From Brachybacterium ginsengisoli (GTDB taxonomy: Bacteria > Actinomycetota > Actinomycetes > Actinomycetales > Dermabacteraceae), in assembly GCF_002407065.1 (NCBI RefSeq), contig NZ_CP023564.1:3658001-3722000 (forward strand): a DNA stretch of 64,000 nt. The letters run 5' to 3'. The notes beneath the pieces were generated by a model. It was not told the DNA's origin and did no database searches. It worked only from the letters and a program-made list of their open reading frames with translations. The position numbers and the translations under genes were made by a program. Shown here one piece after another: positions 8,566 to 17,056 of the stretch (within the stretch, counting starts at the first letter, position 1; each line of letters starts with the position of its first letter).

Positions 8566-9575
8566 GACTCGCGCTCGATGAGCACGGTCTCGAGCTTGAA
8601 GGGATGGGCGAACAGGCCCGGGTCGGAGGAGAGCGCGAGCAGACGCTCGATCGCGACCTGGCCCATCGAGAACAGCGGCTGGCGCACCGCGGTGAGCTGG
8701 GGATGGGTCCACTGCGCGATCATCGTGTCGTCGAAGCTGACCACGCTGAGCTGCTCCGGCACCTCGACGCCCAGCTGACGGGCGGCGCGCAGGGCCCCGA
8801 CCGCCAGGGTGTCCGCGACGGCGAAGATCGCGGTGGGCGGCTCGGGCAGCTGCAGCAGGCGCTCCGCGCCGGCCTGGCCCGCCTCGTAGGAGAAGTTCCC
8901 GTGCTCGATGAGGTCCTGCTCCCACTGCACGCCGACGGAGCCGAGCGCCGAGTGGTAGCCCTGGAGGCGCTGGCGCGCGGGGACGGAGTCCGCCGGGCCG
9001 GCGAGCACGCCGATGCGGCGGTGGCCGAGGTCCAGCAGGTGCTGGACGGCGGTCCCGCCGCCCTCCCAGTTGGTGGCCGAGATCGTGACGATGCCCTGGA
9101 CGTCCGGGTCGATGGAGACCGGGTCGATCGCGATCAGCGGCAGGGCGAGGTCCCGGCTCCAGCGCGCGTGACGGGCACCGATCGGGGTGGTCACCAGGAC
9201 CACGCCCTCGACGCCCCGGGAGGCGACCTCGGCCATCCAGGCCCGGGAGAGCCCGGCGGAGGTCTGGTCGCCGCTGACCACGATCAGATCGACGTCGGCG
9301 CGGTGGGCGGCCTGCTCGGCACCCTCGAGCACCTGCAGGGAGTACGGGCTGGTGAGGGTGTCGAAGTGGATCAGGGCGGTGCGCCGCTTGTCGCTCTCGC
9401 GCCGCTTGGGCTGATAGCCGAGATCGCGGGCGGCCTGGGCGACCGTCTCCCGCGTGGACTGGCGCACGTCGGCGCGTCCGTTCATCACCTTGGATGCGGT
9501 CGCCAGGGAGACCCCGGCCTTCTCCGCGACCTCCTTCAGCGTGACGCGTTCGCTGCGCCCGTCGCTCTGCGCCAT
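8535..9575 (-). CDS. LacI-family transcriptional regulator
   Basis: A 346-residue LacI/GalR repressor. The N-terminal helix-turn-helix is VTLKEVAEKAGVSLATASKV, followed by the hinge region and a periplasmic-binding-protein-like effector domain with the typical C-terminal SVVSFDDT and PQLTAVRQP segments. The ATG at 9575 is preceded by GAGGTGAGG. It is divergent from the acetyl-xylan esterase and lies between xylose genes and xylan enzymes, so it probably senses xylobiose or a related oligosaccharide. GAAA/TTTC palindromes at neighbouring promoters are candidate targets. Effector and targets are inferred. Confidence 0.92.
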   Translation of the reverse strand: MAQSDGRSERVTLKEVAEKAGVSLATASKVMNGRADVRQSTRETVAQAARDLGYQPKRRESDKRRTALIHFDTLTSPYSLQVLEGAEQAAHRADVDLIVVSGDQTSAGLSRAWMAEVASRGVEGVVLVTTPIGARHARWSRDLALPLIAIDPVSIDPDVQGIVTISATNWEGGGTAVQHLLDLGHRRIGVLAGPADSVPARQRLQGYHSALGSVGVQWEQDLIEHGNFSYEAGQAGAERLLQLPEPPTAIFAVADTLAVGALRAARQLGVEVPEQLSVVSFDDTMIAQWTHPQLTAVRQPLFSMGQVAIERLLALSSDPGLFAHPFKLETVLIERESTAPKEEQGS

Positions 9576-9662
9576 GTCCTCACCTCTTCGCTGTCCAGTG
9601 GCCGGTCGACGATGCCCGGCGATCTCGGGGTGCGCTCCGGGGCGCACGCGCGAGATTCGCTC

Positions 9663-9691
9663 TTGACCGACATCGTCACCCCTCGTAGCCT
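9663..9691 (+). promoter_or_regulatory. Promoter of acetyl-xylan esterase gene
   Basis: TTGACC (9663-9668), a 17-base spacer and TAGCCT (9686-9691) make a good housekeeping-type promoter. The start point would be near 9698, about 90 bases before the esterase ATG. Half-sites resembling the GAAA/TTTC box (CAACTTTC, TATTTC, AGTTTCG) follow between 9700 and 9735, but no perfect palindrome was found. Confidence 0.6.
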
Positions 9692-9786
9692 AAATCAGAA
9701 CTCAACTTTCAGTAGTATTTCATGGCAGTTTCGCTCGCCGGGAGCGGGAGCTCACACCCCTCGGCGCTCACCGTGGAGGCCCCCGC

Positions 9787-10770
9787 ATGGCGCTGTTCGA
9801 CCTGTCCCTCGATGCCCTGCGGGAGTACCGGCCGTCCCTCGAGGAGCCGGCGGACCTCGCCGAGTTCTGGGAGGGCACTCTCTCCCGGTCCCGTGAGGCC
9901 TCCGCACCGATCCTCGAGATCGATCGGGCGGACAACGGCCTGGCGCTCGTGGACACCTGGGACGTCACCTTCGCCGGCCATGACGGCACCCCGGTGCGGG
10001 CCTGGTACAACCGCCCGGCCGGCGGCGGGGACGAGCTGCCCGTGGTCGTCGAGTACCTCGGCTACGGCGGCGGCCGCGGCGAGCCGCACGAGCGTCTGGC
10101 CTGGGCCTCGGCGGGCTACGGGCATCTGCTGATGGACACGCGCGGACAGGGCTCGGGCTGGGGCGCGGGCGGCCACACCGCCGATCCCGCCGGCTCGGGA
10201 CCGGCCGCGCCGGGCGTGATGACCCGCGGCATCGAGTCCCCGCACACCTCCTATCTCACCCGTCTGCTCACCGACGCGGCCCGCGCCGTGGACGCCGCGC
10301 GGGAGCTGCCCGGGGCCGACGGCCGGGTGGCGGTCACCGGCGGCAGCCAGGGCGGCGGGCTCGCCCTGGGGACGGCGGGTCTCGTCCCGGATGTCGACGC
10401 CCTCCTCACCGACGTCCCGTTCCTGACCCACATGCGTCGGGCGGTGGACATCACCGACGCCGATCCGTACCAGGAGATCGTCCGCTACCTGGCGGTCCAC
10501 CGGGACCTCGAGGAGCAGACCTTCGCCACGCTCGCCTACGTCGACGCCCTGCACCTGGGGCGTCGCGCGACCGCGCCCGCCCTGTTCTCCGTGGCGCTGC
10601 GCGACATGATCTGCCCGCCGTCGACGGTGTTCGCCGCCTACAACCTCTACGGCAGCGCGACCGGCACCGATCCGGAGCGGGAGATCAACGTCTACCCGTA
10701 CAACGGCCACGAGGGCGGCGGGGCCACCCAGCAGCGCCGCCAGCTGGGCTGGCTGCGCGCACGCTGGTGA
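9787..10770 (+). CDS. CE7 acetyl-xylan esterase / cephalosporin-C deacetylase family
   Basis: A 327-residue alpha/beta hydrolase of carbohydrate esterase family 7, which removes acetyl groups from xylo-oligosaccharides. The family triad is visible: RGQ at 119-121, the nucleophile Ser187 in GGSQGG, Asp273 in LRDMICPP, and His308 in NGHEGG. Length matches the family (about 320). There is no signal peptide, as in other CE7 enzymes, which act on imported acetylated oligosaccharides. It is divergent from the LacI gene, with GGAGG upstream of the ATG. Confidence 0.93.
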   Translation: MALFDLSLDALREYRPSLEEPADLAEFWEGTLSRSREASAPILEIDRADNGLALVDTWDVTFAGHDGTPVRAWYNRPAGGGDELPVVVEYLGYGGGRGEPHERLAWASAGYGHLLMDTRGQGSGWGAGGHTADPAGSGPAAPGVMTRGIESPHTSYLTRLLTDAARAVDAARELPGADGRVAVTGGSQGGGLALGTAGLVPDVDALLTDVPFLTHMRRAVDITDADPYQEIVRYLAVHRDLEEQTFATLAYVDALHLGRRATAPALFSVALRDMICPPSTVFAAYNLYGSATGTDPEREINVYPYNGHEGGGATQQRRQLGWLRARW

Positions 10771-10832
10771 GCCCGGCCGCCGCCCGGTGATCGCCGCCGC
10801 CCGGTGACCGGCCGGCGAACACGCCCCGACTC

Positions 10833-11603
10833 TCACGCCGATGCCCCGCCCTTCTCGAGGGCGGTGAGCAGCGGCGCGGCGGAGCGGTCGAGCAGCACCA
10901 CGAGCGGAGCGGCCGCGAACAGCAGCACCCATTCGCCGATGACGGCGACCTGGAGCAGGGCGGCGAGGGCCACCAGCACGATGCCGAGCACGCCGCGCCC
11001 CGAGACGCCGACGGACCCGAGGGCGCAGCGCCACAGCGCACCGCCGCCCGCCGTGAACCGCGCGGCGACGACGCTTCCGATCAGCGCGACCACGGCGACG
11101 ACCGCGAGCAGGATCGCGCCGACGGCGTCCGGCCCGGTCCGTCCCTGCAGGACGGCCGCGCCCAGCAGCAGCGCCGCCAGGACGCCGACGGGCACCCACA
11201 GCGCGGCAGCCTGTCGGAGGGACTGGCGCACCCCGCGCACCAGGCGCCGCAGCGGTCGCATGTCCTGGGTGAGGTCCTGCCCGTGCACGGCGTGGAGGGC
11301 TCCGATGAGGAGGGCGCCGACCACCCCGGCCAGCAGCGGGAGCAATGCGAGGCCGAGCAGGGTCCCCGCGGTGAGCACGAGGGCGGCGAGCGGCAGCGCG
11401 CCGCCGGCGGCGAGGCCCGCGCCGAGCAGGCCGAGGTTGTAGACGACGACGGTGGCGCGCCAGATCCCGCGCTCGTGGTGATCAGGGGCGCTCACCCGCT
11501 CCTCGACCGGTGCCGGGGCCGCGCTGCACGTCGGACCCTGCGTGCGGGACGCGCCCTGCGTGCTCTGCGTGCTCGTCGTGCTCTGCGTGCTGGTCGTGCT
11601 CAT
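10833..11603 (-). CDS. Polytopic membrane protein, YesL/DUF624-like
   Basis: A 256-residue protein with a Ser/Thr/Gln-rich repetitive N-terminus (repeated TSTQST) and then about five hydrophobic segments rich in Leu, Ala and Val. It follows the binding-protein gene of an LplABC-type importer, the usual setting for YesL/DUF624 proteins, and a second polytopic protein stands beside the other LplABC set at 21.1 kb. The assignment to DUF624 is tentative and based on topology and context. The ATG at 11603 was chosen over a longer arginine-rich frame because GGAGGACGGAGAG precedes it. Confidence 0.6.
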   Translation of the reverse strand: MSTTSTQSTTSTQSTQGASRTQGPTCSAAPAPVEERVSAPDHHERGIWRATVVVYNLGLLGAGLAAGGALPLAALVLTAGTLLGLALLPLLAGVVGALLIGALHAVHGQDLTQDMRPLRRLVRGVRQSLRQAAALWVPVGVLAALLLGAAVLQGRTGPDAVGAILLAVVAVVALIGSVVAARFTAGGGALWRCALGSVGVSGRGVLGIVLVALAALLQVAVIGEWVLLFAAAPLVVLLDRSAAPLLTALEKGGASA

Positions 11604-11673
11604 GGCTCTCTCCGTCCTCCTCGCGGGGAGGCCCCGGCGCCGCCGCGGAGGACGGGTCACCGGGGCCGGGGCA

Positions 11674-13299
11674 TCAGCCGGCGAAGGCCTTCTGCGCCTC
11701 GCGGACGATGTCCATGTACTTCGAGGCGCCGTTGTCGTCGCACTCGGTCGCGAAGGCGTCCCACTCCCCCACGTCGCGCTGACCCGTGACGAACTTCAGC
11801 GTGCCCTGGTCCACGAAGTCCTTCAGCGGGGTCGCGACCAGGGTCGCCTCCTCCCGCTGGATCTCGTCCATCGGGTACGGGGGCAGCGGCTCGAGGGCCT
11901 CGTGGGTCTTCGCCGTGCGCTCCTGCCAGTCGACCTCCTCCTCGTTCATCGTCGAGCGCAGCAGATCCGTCGTGCCCCCGTAGGAGAAGACGCCGCCGGA
12001 GAAGCCGAAGTCGGTGCGGAGGTCCTTGGCCCCGTCGGGGTTCAGGCCCAGGAAGGTCACGTCCTTCGCCGGCACGCGCTTGTCCCCCTCGCGCTCGTAC
12101 GTGACACCCTCGACGCCCCACTTGGAGAACTCCTGGCCCTCGTCGGAGTACCAGAGCCAGTCGATGAACTGGAGCATGGCCAGGAACTTGTCGTCCTCGG
12201 CCATCTGGGCGTTGAACATGACGCCGTTCTCGAGGCGGGAGCCGCCCATCACCGCACCGAGCGGGCCGCCGGGCAGGAGCATCTTCTTCACCACGGCCCT
12301 GCCCTTGCCGAGCTCCTCGTCCAGGCCCTTGCGGCAGTCGATGATCGTCTGCGAGTTGGTCGAGATCGAGAAGGACTTGCCGGTGACGAACTTCCGCAGC
12401 GCGGCGTCGTCGTCCTGCGTGAAGCCCTCGGTGTCGATGAGCTTCTCCTCGACGCCGGTGGAGAACCACTCGAGCATCGCGAGGAAGGCGTCCTGCTGGG
12501 GGCCGAAGACGAGCTCGTCGGAGCCCTCCTCCGAGCGCACCACGCCGTCGCCGAAGCCCCAGCCCGCGGAGACCCCGTAAGTCGCGGCCACGAGGCCCAG
12601 GAGGTTGGCGCCGGCGAAGCGGTCCGAGAGCGGCCACATGTCCGGATGCGCCTCGCGCACCTTGCGGTAGACGTCGGCGAGCTCGTCCCAGGTGGTCGGC
12701 TCCTCGAGGCCGAGCTCCTCGAGGATGTCCACGCGGTAGGCGAGGGTGTAGTCCGGCCAGACCTCCTCGTGCAGGCCCGGCAGCACGTAGTACTTGCCGT
12801 CCTGCTGCTTGAGCCGCTCGATGTCCGACTCGAGCTTCCACCGGGTGACCTTGTCCATGTAGTTGGGCATCTGGTCGACGTAGTCGCTGATGGGCAGGAT
12901 CGCGCCGGCGGCCACGAAGGCGGTCTCCTGGCCCGGATAGGTCTTCGGGATGATGTACGGCGCGTCCCCGGCGCTGACCAGGAGCGATCGCTTCTGCTCG
13001 TAGTCGGACATGGGGATCACGGTGGGCTTGAGGGTCACGTTCGTGCGCTGGGTGATCTCCTCCCAGAACAGCCAGTCCTTGCGGTACGGATAGGCCGGGT
13101 TGTCGCTGTACATCAGCCCCAGGTCGAAGGGCTCCGAGGCCGTGAAGGTGGTGCCCACGCCGTAGTCGGGCATCGAGCCGGCGCTGACGTCGCTGACATC
13201 CACCGGCTCGTCACCGCCTCCGCTCGAGCACGCGCCGAGGGCCAGGGTGGTGCCGAGTGCCGCGCTGCCGGCGGCGAGGAACTTCCGTCGAGTGAACAT
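11674..13299 (-). CDS. LplA-type lipoprotein substrate-binding protein
   Basis: A 541-residue extracellular solute-binding protein. It begins MFTRRKFLAAG with a twin-arginine signal and lipobox LGAC, so it is a predicted Tat lipoprotein. It belongs to the same long family as the proteins at 6834 and 19001 (shared EKRSLLVSAGDAP-like block, PISDYVDQMPN, WGFGDG) but is clearly more diverged. It is the third gene of a minus-strand operon, 55 bases after the LplC-type permease, and is followed by a YesL-like gene. It probably captures a xylan-derived oligosaccharide or decorated side-chain sugar; the substrate cannot be read from sequence. Confidence 0.9.
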   Translation of the reverse strand: MFTRRKFLAAGSAALGTTLALGACSSGGGDEPVDVSDVSAGSMPDYGVGTTFTASEPFDLGLMYSDNPAYPYRKDWLFWEEITQRTNVTLKPTVIPMSDYEQKRSLLVSAGDAPYIIPKTYPGQETAFVAAGAILPISDYVDQMPNYMDKVTRWKLESDIERLKQQDGKYYVLPGLHEEVWPDYTLAYRVDILEELGLEEPTTWDELADVYRKVREAHPDMWPLSDRFAGANLLGLVAATYGVSAGWGFGDGVVRSEEGSDELVFGPQQDAFLAMLEWFSTGVEEKLIDTEGFTQDDDAALRKFVTGKSFSISTNSQTIIDCRKGLDEELGKGRAVVKKMLLPGGPLGAVMGGSRLENGVMFNAQMAEDDKFLAMLQFIDWLWYSDEGQEFSKWGVEGVTYEREGDKRVPAKDVTFLGLNPDGAKDLRTDFGFSGGVFSYGGTTDLLRSTMNEEEVDWQERTAKTHEALEPLPPYPMDEIQREEATLVATPLKDFVDQGTLKFVTGQRDVGEWDAFATECDDNGASKYMDIVREAQKAFAG

Positions 13300-13354
13300 G
13301 GGTGATCACCTTTCATCATCGAAAAGATCGGAACGGGTGCTGCAGGACGAGCGG

Positions 13355-14227
13355 TTACTGCTTGACCGAGCCGAGCATCACGCCCGACACGAAGTAGCGC
13401 TGCACGAAGGGGTAGACGCACAGGATCGGGAGGACCGTGAGCACCATCGTCACGGCCTTGATGTTGGAGGAGATCTGGGTCTGCGCATCGGCCGACGCGG
13501 CGGCGACGTCGGAGGTCTGGCTGGTGCCGGCGATCATGTTGCGCAGGTACATCGTGACCGGGAAGAGCTCCTTGTCGCTGAGGTACAGGAACGCCTGGAA
13601 CCAGGAGTTCCAGTGGGCGACCGCGTAGAACAGCAGCATCGTCGCGAGGATCGCCTTGGACAGCGGCATGACCACGCGCAGCAGGATCCCGTAGGTGGTG
13701 AGGCCGTCGATCGCCGCGGCCTCCTCGAGCTCGAGGGGCATGTTCTCGAAGAACGCCTTCATGACGAGCAGGTTGAAGATGCTCACGGCATTGGGGATCA
13801 CGATCGCCCACATCGTGTTCATCATCCCGAGCGAGCTGATGAGGATGTAGTTCGGGATCATCCCGCCGTTGAAGAACATCGTGAACACGGCGATCCCGAT
13901 GAACAGTCCGCGGCCGCGCAGCCGGGTCCGCGAGATCGCATAGGCGTACATCGTGGTCAGGACCAGCGAGATCATTGTCGCGACGATCGTGTACACGACG
14001 GTGTTGCGGTAGTTCAGCCAGAACAGGCGATCGGACATGACCACCTTGTAGGTGTCGACGTTGAACCCGATCGGGAGCAGGTTGACGCGTCCGGAGACGA
14101 TCGCGGACTCGCTCGAGAGCGACTGGGCGATGATGTTCACGAACGGGTAGAGCGTCAGGAAGACGACGCCCAGCAGGACCACGACGTTGACCGCCGTGAA
14201 GATCTTGTAGCCGCGGGAGGTTCTCAT
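13355..14227 (-). CDS. ABC importer permease, LplC/YtcP type
   Basis: A 290-residue inner-membrane permease with six predicted membrane helices. The ATPase-contact EAA loop is visible (EEAAAIDGLTTYGILLRVVMP). The C-terminus SGVMLGSVKQ is typical of the LplC group. It starts ten bases after the stop of the LplB-type partner, so the two should be co-translated and form the heterodimeric channel for the binding protein at 11674. No ATPase gene is nearby. Confidence 0.94.
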   Translation of the reverse strand: MRTSRGYKIFTAVNVVVLLGVVFLTLYPFVNIIAQSLSSESAIVSGRVNLLPIGFNVDTYKVVMSDRLFWLNYRNTVVYTIVATMISLVLTTMYAYAISRTRLRGRGLFIGIAVFTMFFNGGMIPNYILISSLGMMNTMWAIVIPNAVSIFNLLVMKAFFENMPLELEEAAAIDGLTTYGILLRVVMPLSKAILATMLLFYAVAHWNSWFQAFLYLSDKELFPVTMYLRNMIAGTSQTSDVAAASADAQTQISSNIKAVTMVLTVLPILCVYPFVQRYFVSGVMLGSVKQ

Positions 14228-14237
14228 GGCGTTCCCT

Positions 14238-15230
14238 TCACCACAGGCTCGCGCCGACGACGCGGCGGGAGATCCAGTTGGCGTACAGCACCAGCGTCAG
14301 CCCGATGACGGACTCGAACAGGCCGATGGCGGTGGCATAGCTGAAGTTGTTGGAGACGAGGCCGACGCGGAAGAGGTATGTCGCGATGACGTCCGCGGTC
14401 TCGTAGGTCAGGGGGTTGTACAGCAGCAGGATCTTCTCGAAGCCGACGGCCATGAAGGTGCCGATGTTGAGGATCAGCAGCGTGATCATCGTGGGGGTGA
14501 TCCCCGGCAGGGTCACGTGGAGGGTCTGCTTCCAGCGGTTGGCGCCGTCGATCGTGGCGGCCTCGTAGAGCTGGCTGTCCACCTGGGTGAGCGCGGCGAG
14601 GTAGAGGATCGTCCCCCAGCCCACCGTCTGCCACACCTCGGAGCTGACGTAGAGGGTGCGGAACCAGCCGGCCTGCTGGATGAAGTTGATCGGCTCCGCG
14701 CCGAAGGCCCCGATGATCGAGTTGACCGTGCCGTTGAGGGAGACGAGCTGCATGACCATGCCGGCGACGATGACGATCGACATGAAGTGCGGCAGGTAGG
14801 AGACGGTCTGCACGAAGCGCTTGAACCAGCTCTTGCGGACCTCGTTGAGCAGGAGCGCGAGGATGATCGGCATCGGGAAGACGACCACCAGCGAGAGCAC
14901 GCCCAGCACGAGGGTGTTCGTGAAGACCCGCCAGAACGCCGGGTCGGTCATGAACATCTCGATGTAGCGCAGTCCCACCCAGTCCTCGCCGAACATCGAG
15001 CCGCCCGGCCGGAAGCGGCGGAACGCGATGATGTTCCCCGCCATCGGGAGGTACTTGAAGATCACGAGGTAGATGAGCGGGAGAGCCAGCAGCGAGTACA
15101 GGCGCCAGTCCTTGCGCACGTCCCGCCAGACGGATGGCCTGCGCGCCACGATGGTCCGGCCGGCCGGGGGCTCCCCCGGGGCCGACCCTTCGATGCGGGC
15201 CGGCTCCTCGGCCACGCTGTTCTGCGTCAC
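14238..15230 (-). CDS. ABC importer permease, LplB type
   Basis: A 330-residue permease with a cytoplasmic N-terminal tail and six membrane helices. The characteristic RFRPGGSMFG segment and the EAA loop EAATIDGANRWKQTLHVTLPG fit the LplB/YtcP-partner group. It is the first gene of the operon 15230-10833 (LplB, LplC, binding protein, YesL-like). Promoter and palindromic operators lie 150-220 bases upstream. Confidence 0.94.
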   Translation of the reverse strand: MTQNSVAEEPARIEGSAPGEPPAGRTIVARRPSVWRDVRKDWRLYSLLALPLIYLVIFKYLPMAGNIIAFRRFRPGGSMFGEDWVGLRYIEMFMTDPAFWRVFTNTLVLGVLSLVVVFPMPIILALLLNEVRKSWFKRFVQTVSYLPHFMSIVIVAGMVMQLVSLNGTVNSIIGAFGAEPINFIQQAGWFRTLYVSSEVWQTVGWGTILYLAALTQVDSQLYEAATIDGANRWKQTLHVTLPGITPTMITLLILNIGTFMAVGFEKILLLYNPLTYETADVIATYLFRVGLVSNNFSYATAIGLFESVIGLTLVLYANWISRRVVGASLW

Positions 15231-15379
15231 GGTCTGTGCGCCTCCTCGTGCATTCCGGGTCGAGCCCGAAGGAATGGGCTGGAGCAGAGCATCCCGCCGC
15301 AGGGACGGACCGTCATGGCTTCGGTGCCACGGGCCGCCGCACGGGTGTCGGGAACGCTCCGATCGCCAGAACGCATCCC

Positions 15380-15408
15380 GAAATCATTTCACGATACGTT
15401 TCTGAAAC
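15380..15408. promoter_or_regulatory. Two TTTC/GAAA palindromes upstream of lplB-type operon
   Basis: GTTTC-T-GAAAC (15398-15408) is a perfect palindrome just downstream of the predicted start point on the minus strand. GAAA-TCA-TTTC (15380-15390) is a second one ten bases further on. The placement, overlapping the initially transcribed region, matches that of the site at 6654-6675. Confidence 0.55.
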
Positions 15409-15424
15409 TTCTCTGGCGCGAGAG

Positions 15425-15453
15425 ACGCTATACACCCGGTCCGGACCCGTCAA
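15425..15453 (-). promoter_or_regulatory. Promoter of second LplABC operon
   Basis: On the minus strand TTGACG (15448-15453), a 17-base spacer and TAGCGT (15425-15430) form a promoter. Transcription would start near 15418, leaving a leader of about 190 bases. The rest of the 501-base space between 15231 and 15731 holds no gene that I can support. Confidence 0.6.
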
Positions 15454-15642
15454 GGAATGTCGCCAGATTGGCCCGATGGCGTGGAAATGCGCGGCAACAA
15501 CTCGGATAACCTGGCGCAGCACGGCATTCCCGTGAGAATATCCAGTGCCGTCCGTGTGCAGAACCGCAGCGACCGGCAGCCGAAATCTTTTCGAGGGGTC
15601 GAGTCGCTCCCGCCCGCCTGACCGCACCCGAACAGCGAAAGA

Positions 15643-15665
15643 CGCCCGATCCATCGGATCGGGCG
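15643..15665 (-). terminator. Terminator after secreted xylanase gene
   Basis: A perfect 10-bp stem CGCCCGATCC / GGATCGGGCG with a 3-base loop lies 67 bases beyond the xylanase stop. On the minus strand it is followed by TCTTTCGC, a weak T-rich tail. It separates the 20.7-15.7 kb operon from the next one. Confidence 0.65.
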
Positions 15666-15731
15666 CCCTGTCGTGCGGGCGTCCCGGGCGCGCGACGCGG
15701 CGGCACCCCAGCCGCGCAGCGCGCCGGTGCC

Positions 15732-16910
15732 TCAGCTCCGCAGCGCGGGGTGCCCGGCGCGGCCGCTCGCCTCGGCGAGGGCGTCCTGCACCGCATCGTA
15801 GGCGGGCTTGCGGGTGAAGTCGTCCCACAGCACGGTCGCCGCCCCCTCGCCGGGGAAGGTCCCGGGGACCCACGAGTACTTGTCCAGCACGCCCCACAGG
15901 GTCAGCGACCGGCAGCCCTCGACGGACACCGCCGCCTCGACCACCAGGCGGTGGTACTCGGCCTGCTTCGCGAGCTGCTCCTCGGTCGGCCGGCCGCCCT
16001 CGGGGAGGTCCATGCGCACGTCGAGCTCGGTGATGGCCGTCTGCAGCCCGAGGTCGGCGAAGCGCTGGAGGTTCTCGGCGAGGTCGCTCGGGAAGCCGTA
16101 GCGGATCGAGATGTGGCCCTGGGTGGAGAAGCCGTGGACCGGGACGCCGTCGGCGAGGAGGTCCTGGATCAGCGCGTAGTAGGCGTCGCTCTTGGGGTTG
16201 ATGCCCTCGACGTTGTAGTCGTTGACGAACAGCAGCGCCTGCGGATCCGCGGCATGGGCCCAGCGGAAGCAGTCCGCGATGATCTCCGGCCCCAGCTCGC
16301 GGATCCAGATGTTCCCCTCGGTGCGGAGCACGGCGGCGTCGTCGAAGATCTCGTTGACCACGTCCCACTGCTGCATGCGGCCCGCGTACCGGCCCACCAC
16401 GGTCTCGATGTGCTCCTTGAGGATCGCGCGCAGCTCCTCGGGGCTGTGCTCCCCCTCGGTGACCCAGGCCGGGATCTGGTTGTGCCACATCAGGGTGTGC
16501 CCGCGCACCACCAGGCCGTTCTGCGCGGCGAACTCCATGATCGCGTCGGCATCGGTGAAGTCGAAGGCATCGCGCGAGGGGCGCAGGTGGTCCCACTTCA
16601 TCTGGTTCTCGGCCGAGAGCGAGGTGAACTCCGCCGCGAGCACCGCACGGTAGGTCTCGTCATGCGTGAACGGGGCCGGGTAGGGCTGGGAGAGGTGGTG
16701 GCCGCCGCCGGCGACGGCGCAGCCGATCGCGAGCACATCGCCCGCGGCGAAGGCGAGCGTGTCCTTCGTCGCGAGGCCCGGCGGCGTGGTGCTGCCGTTG
16801 CCCGGGGGCGTCGTCCGACCGGACGGGGCCGGTGCGGCGACCGCGGCGGGGCCGACGGCGGCGGTCGTGGTGGCGAGTGCTCCGGCGGCGAGGATCTGGC
16901 GGCGTCTCAT
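15732..16910 (-). CDS. Tat-exported GH10 endo-1,4-beta-xylanase
   Basis: A 392-residue secreted xylanase that cleaves the xylan backbone. It has a twin-arginine start (MRRRQILAAG), an alanine-rich signal ending around residue 26, a short Pro/Thr/Gly linker, and one GH10 barrel. GH10 landmarks are HTLMWHNQ, the acid/base Glu187 in WDVVNEIFD, NDYN, QGH and the nucleophile Glu295 in TELDVRM. No carbohydrate-binding module is present. GAAGGAGACACC precedes the ATG. It follows the importer permeases by 146 bases with a strong hairpin between, so it may be expressed as the last gene of that operon. Confidence 0.94.
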   Translation of the reverse strand: MRRRQILAAGALATTTAAVGPAAVAAPAPSGRTTPPGNGSTTPPGLATKDTLAFAAGDVLAIGCAVAGGGHHLSQPYPAPFTHDETYRAVLAAEFTSLSAENQMKWDHLRPSRDAFDFTDADAIMEFAAQNGLVVRGHTLMWHNQIPAWVTEGEHSPEELRAILKEHIETVVGRYAGRMQQWDVVNEIFDDAAVLRTEGNIWIRELGPEIIADCFRWAHAADPQALLFVNDYNVEGINPKSDAYYALIQDLLADGVPVHGFSTQGHISIRYGFPSDLAENLQRFADLGLQTAITELDVRMDLPEGGRPTEEQLAKQAEYHRLVVEAAVSVEGCRSLTLWGVLDKYSWVPGTFPGEGAATVLWDDFTRKPAYDAVQDALAEASGRAGHPALRS

Positions 16911-17003
16911 GGTGTCTCCTTCGACATCGATCGAGCGGGGTCCTGCGGGGCGCCGGCGGGTCCTGCGGGAGGCATCGACGGGCCCTGCGGGGGATTCGAC
17001 GGT

Positions 17004-17051
17004 CCTGCACGTGCAGGCGCCCCGTCGGCCGCGGACGGCCGGCGGGGCGCC
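17004..17051 (-). other. Intercistronic palindrome and long hairpin
   Basis: Six bases after the permease stop, a 16-bp stem with a single G-T pair (17016-17031 against 17036-17051, loop CGGA) can form. It adjoins a perfect 14-bp palindrome CCTGCACGTGCAGG at 17004-17017. There is no T tract. It could partly terminate transcription or protect the upstream message, separating importer and xylanase expression. Confidence 0.5.
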
Positions 17052-17056
17052 GGAGG

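Noticed and set aside
10771..10832. Short direct repeat GCCGCCGCCCGGTGA between convergent genes
   Set aside because: Two copies in a 62-base GC-rich spacer are easily explained by composition; not a CRISPR or mobile-element repeat.
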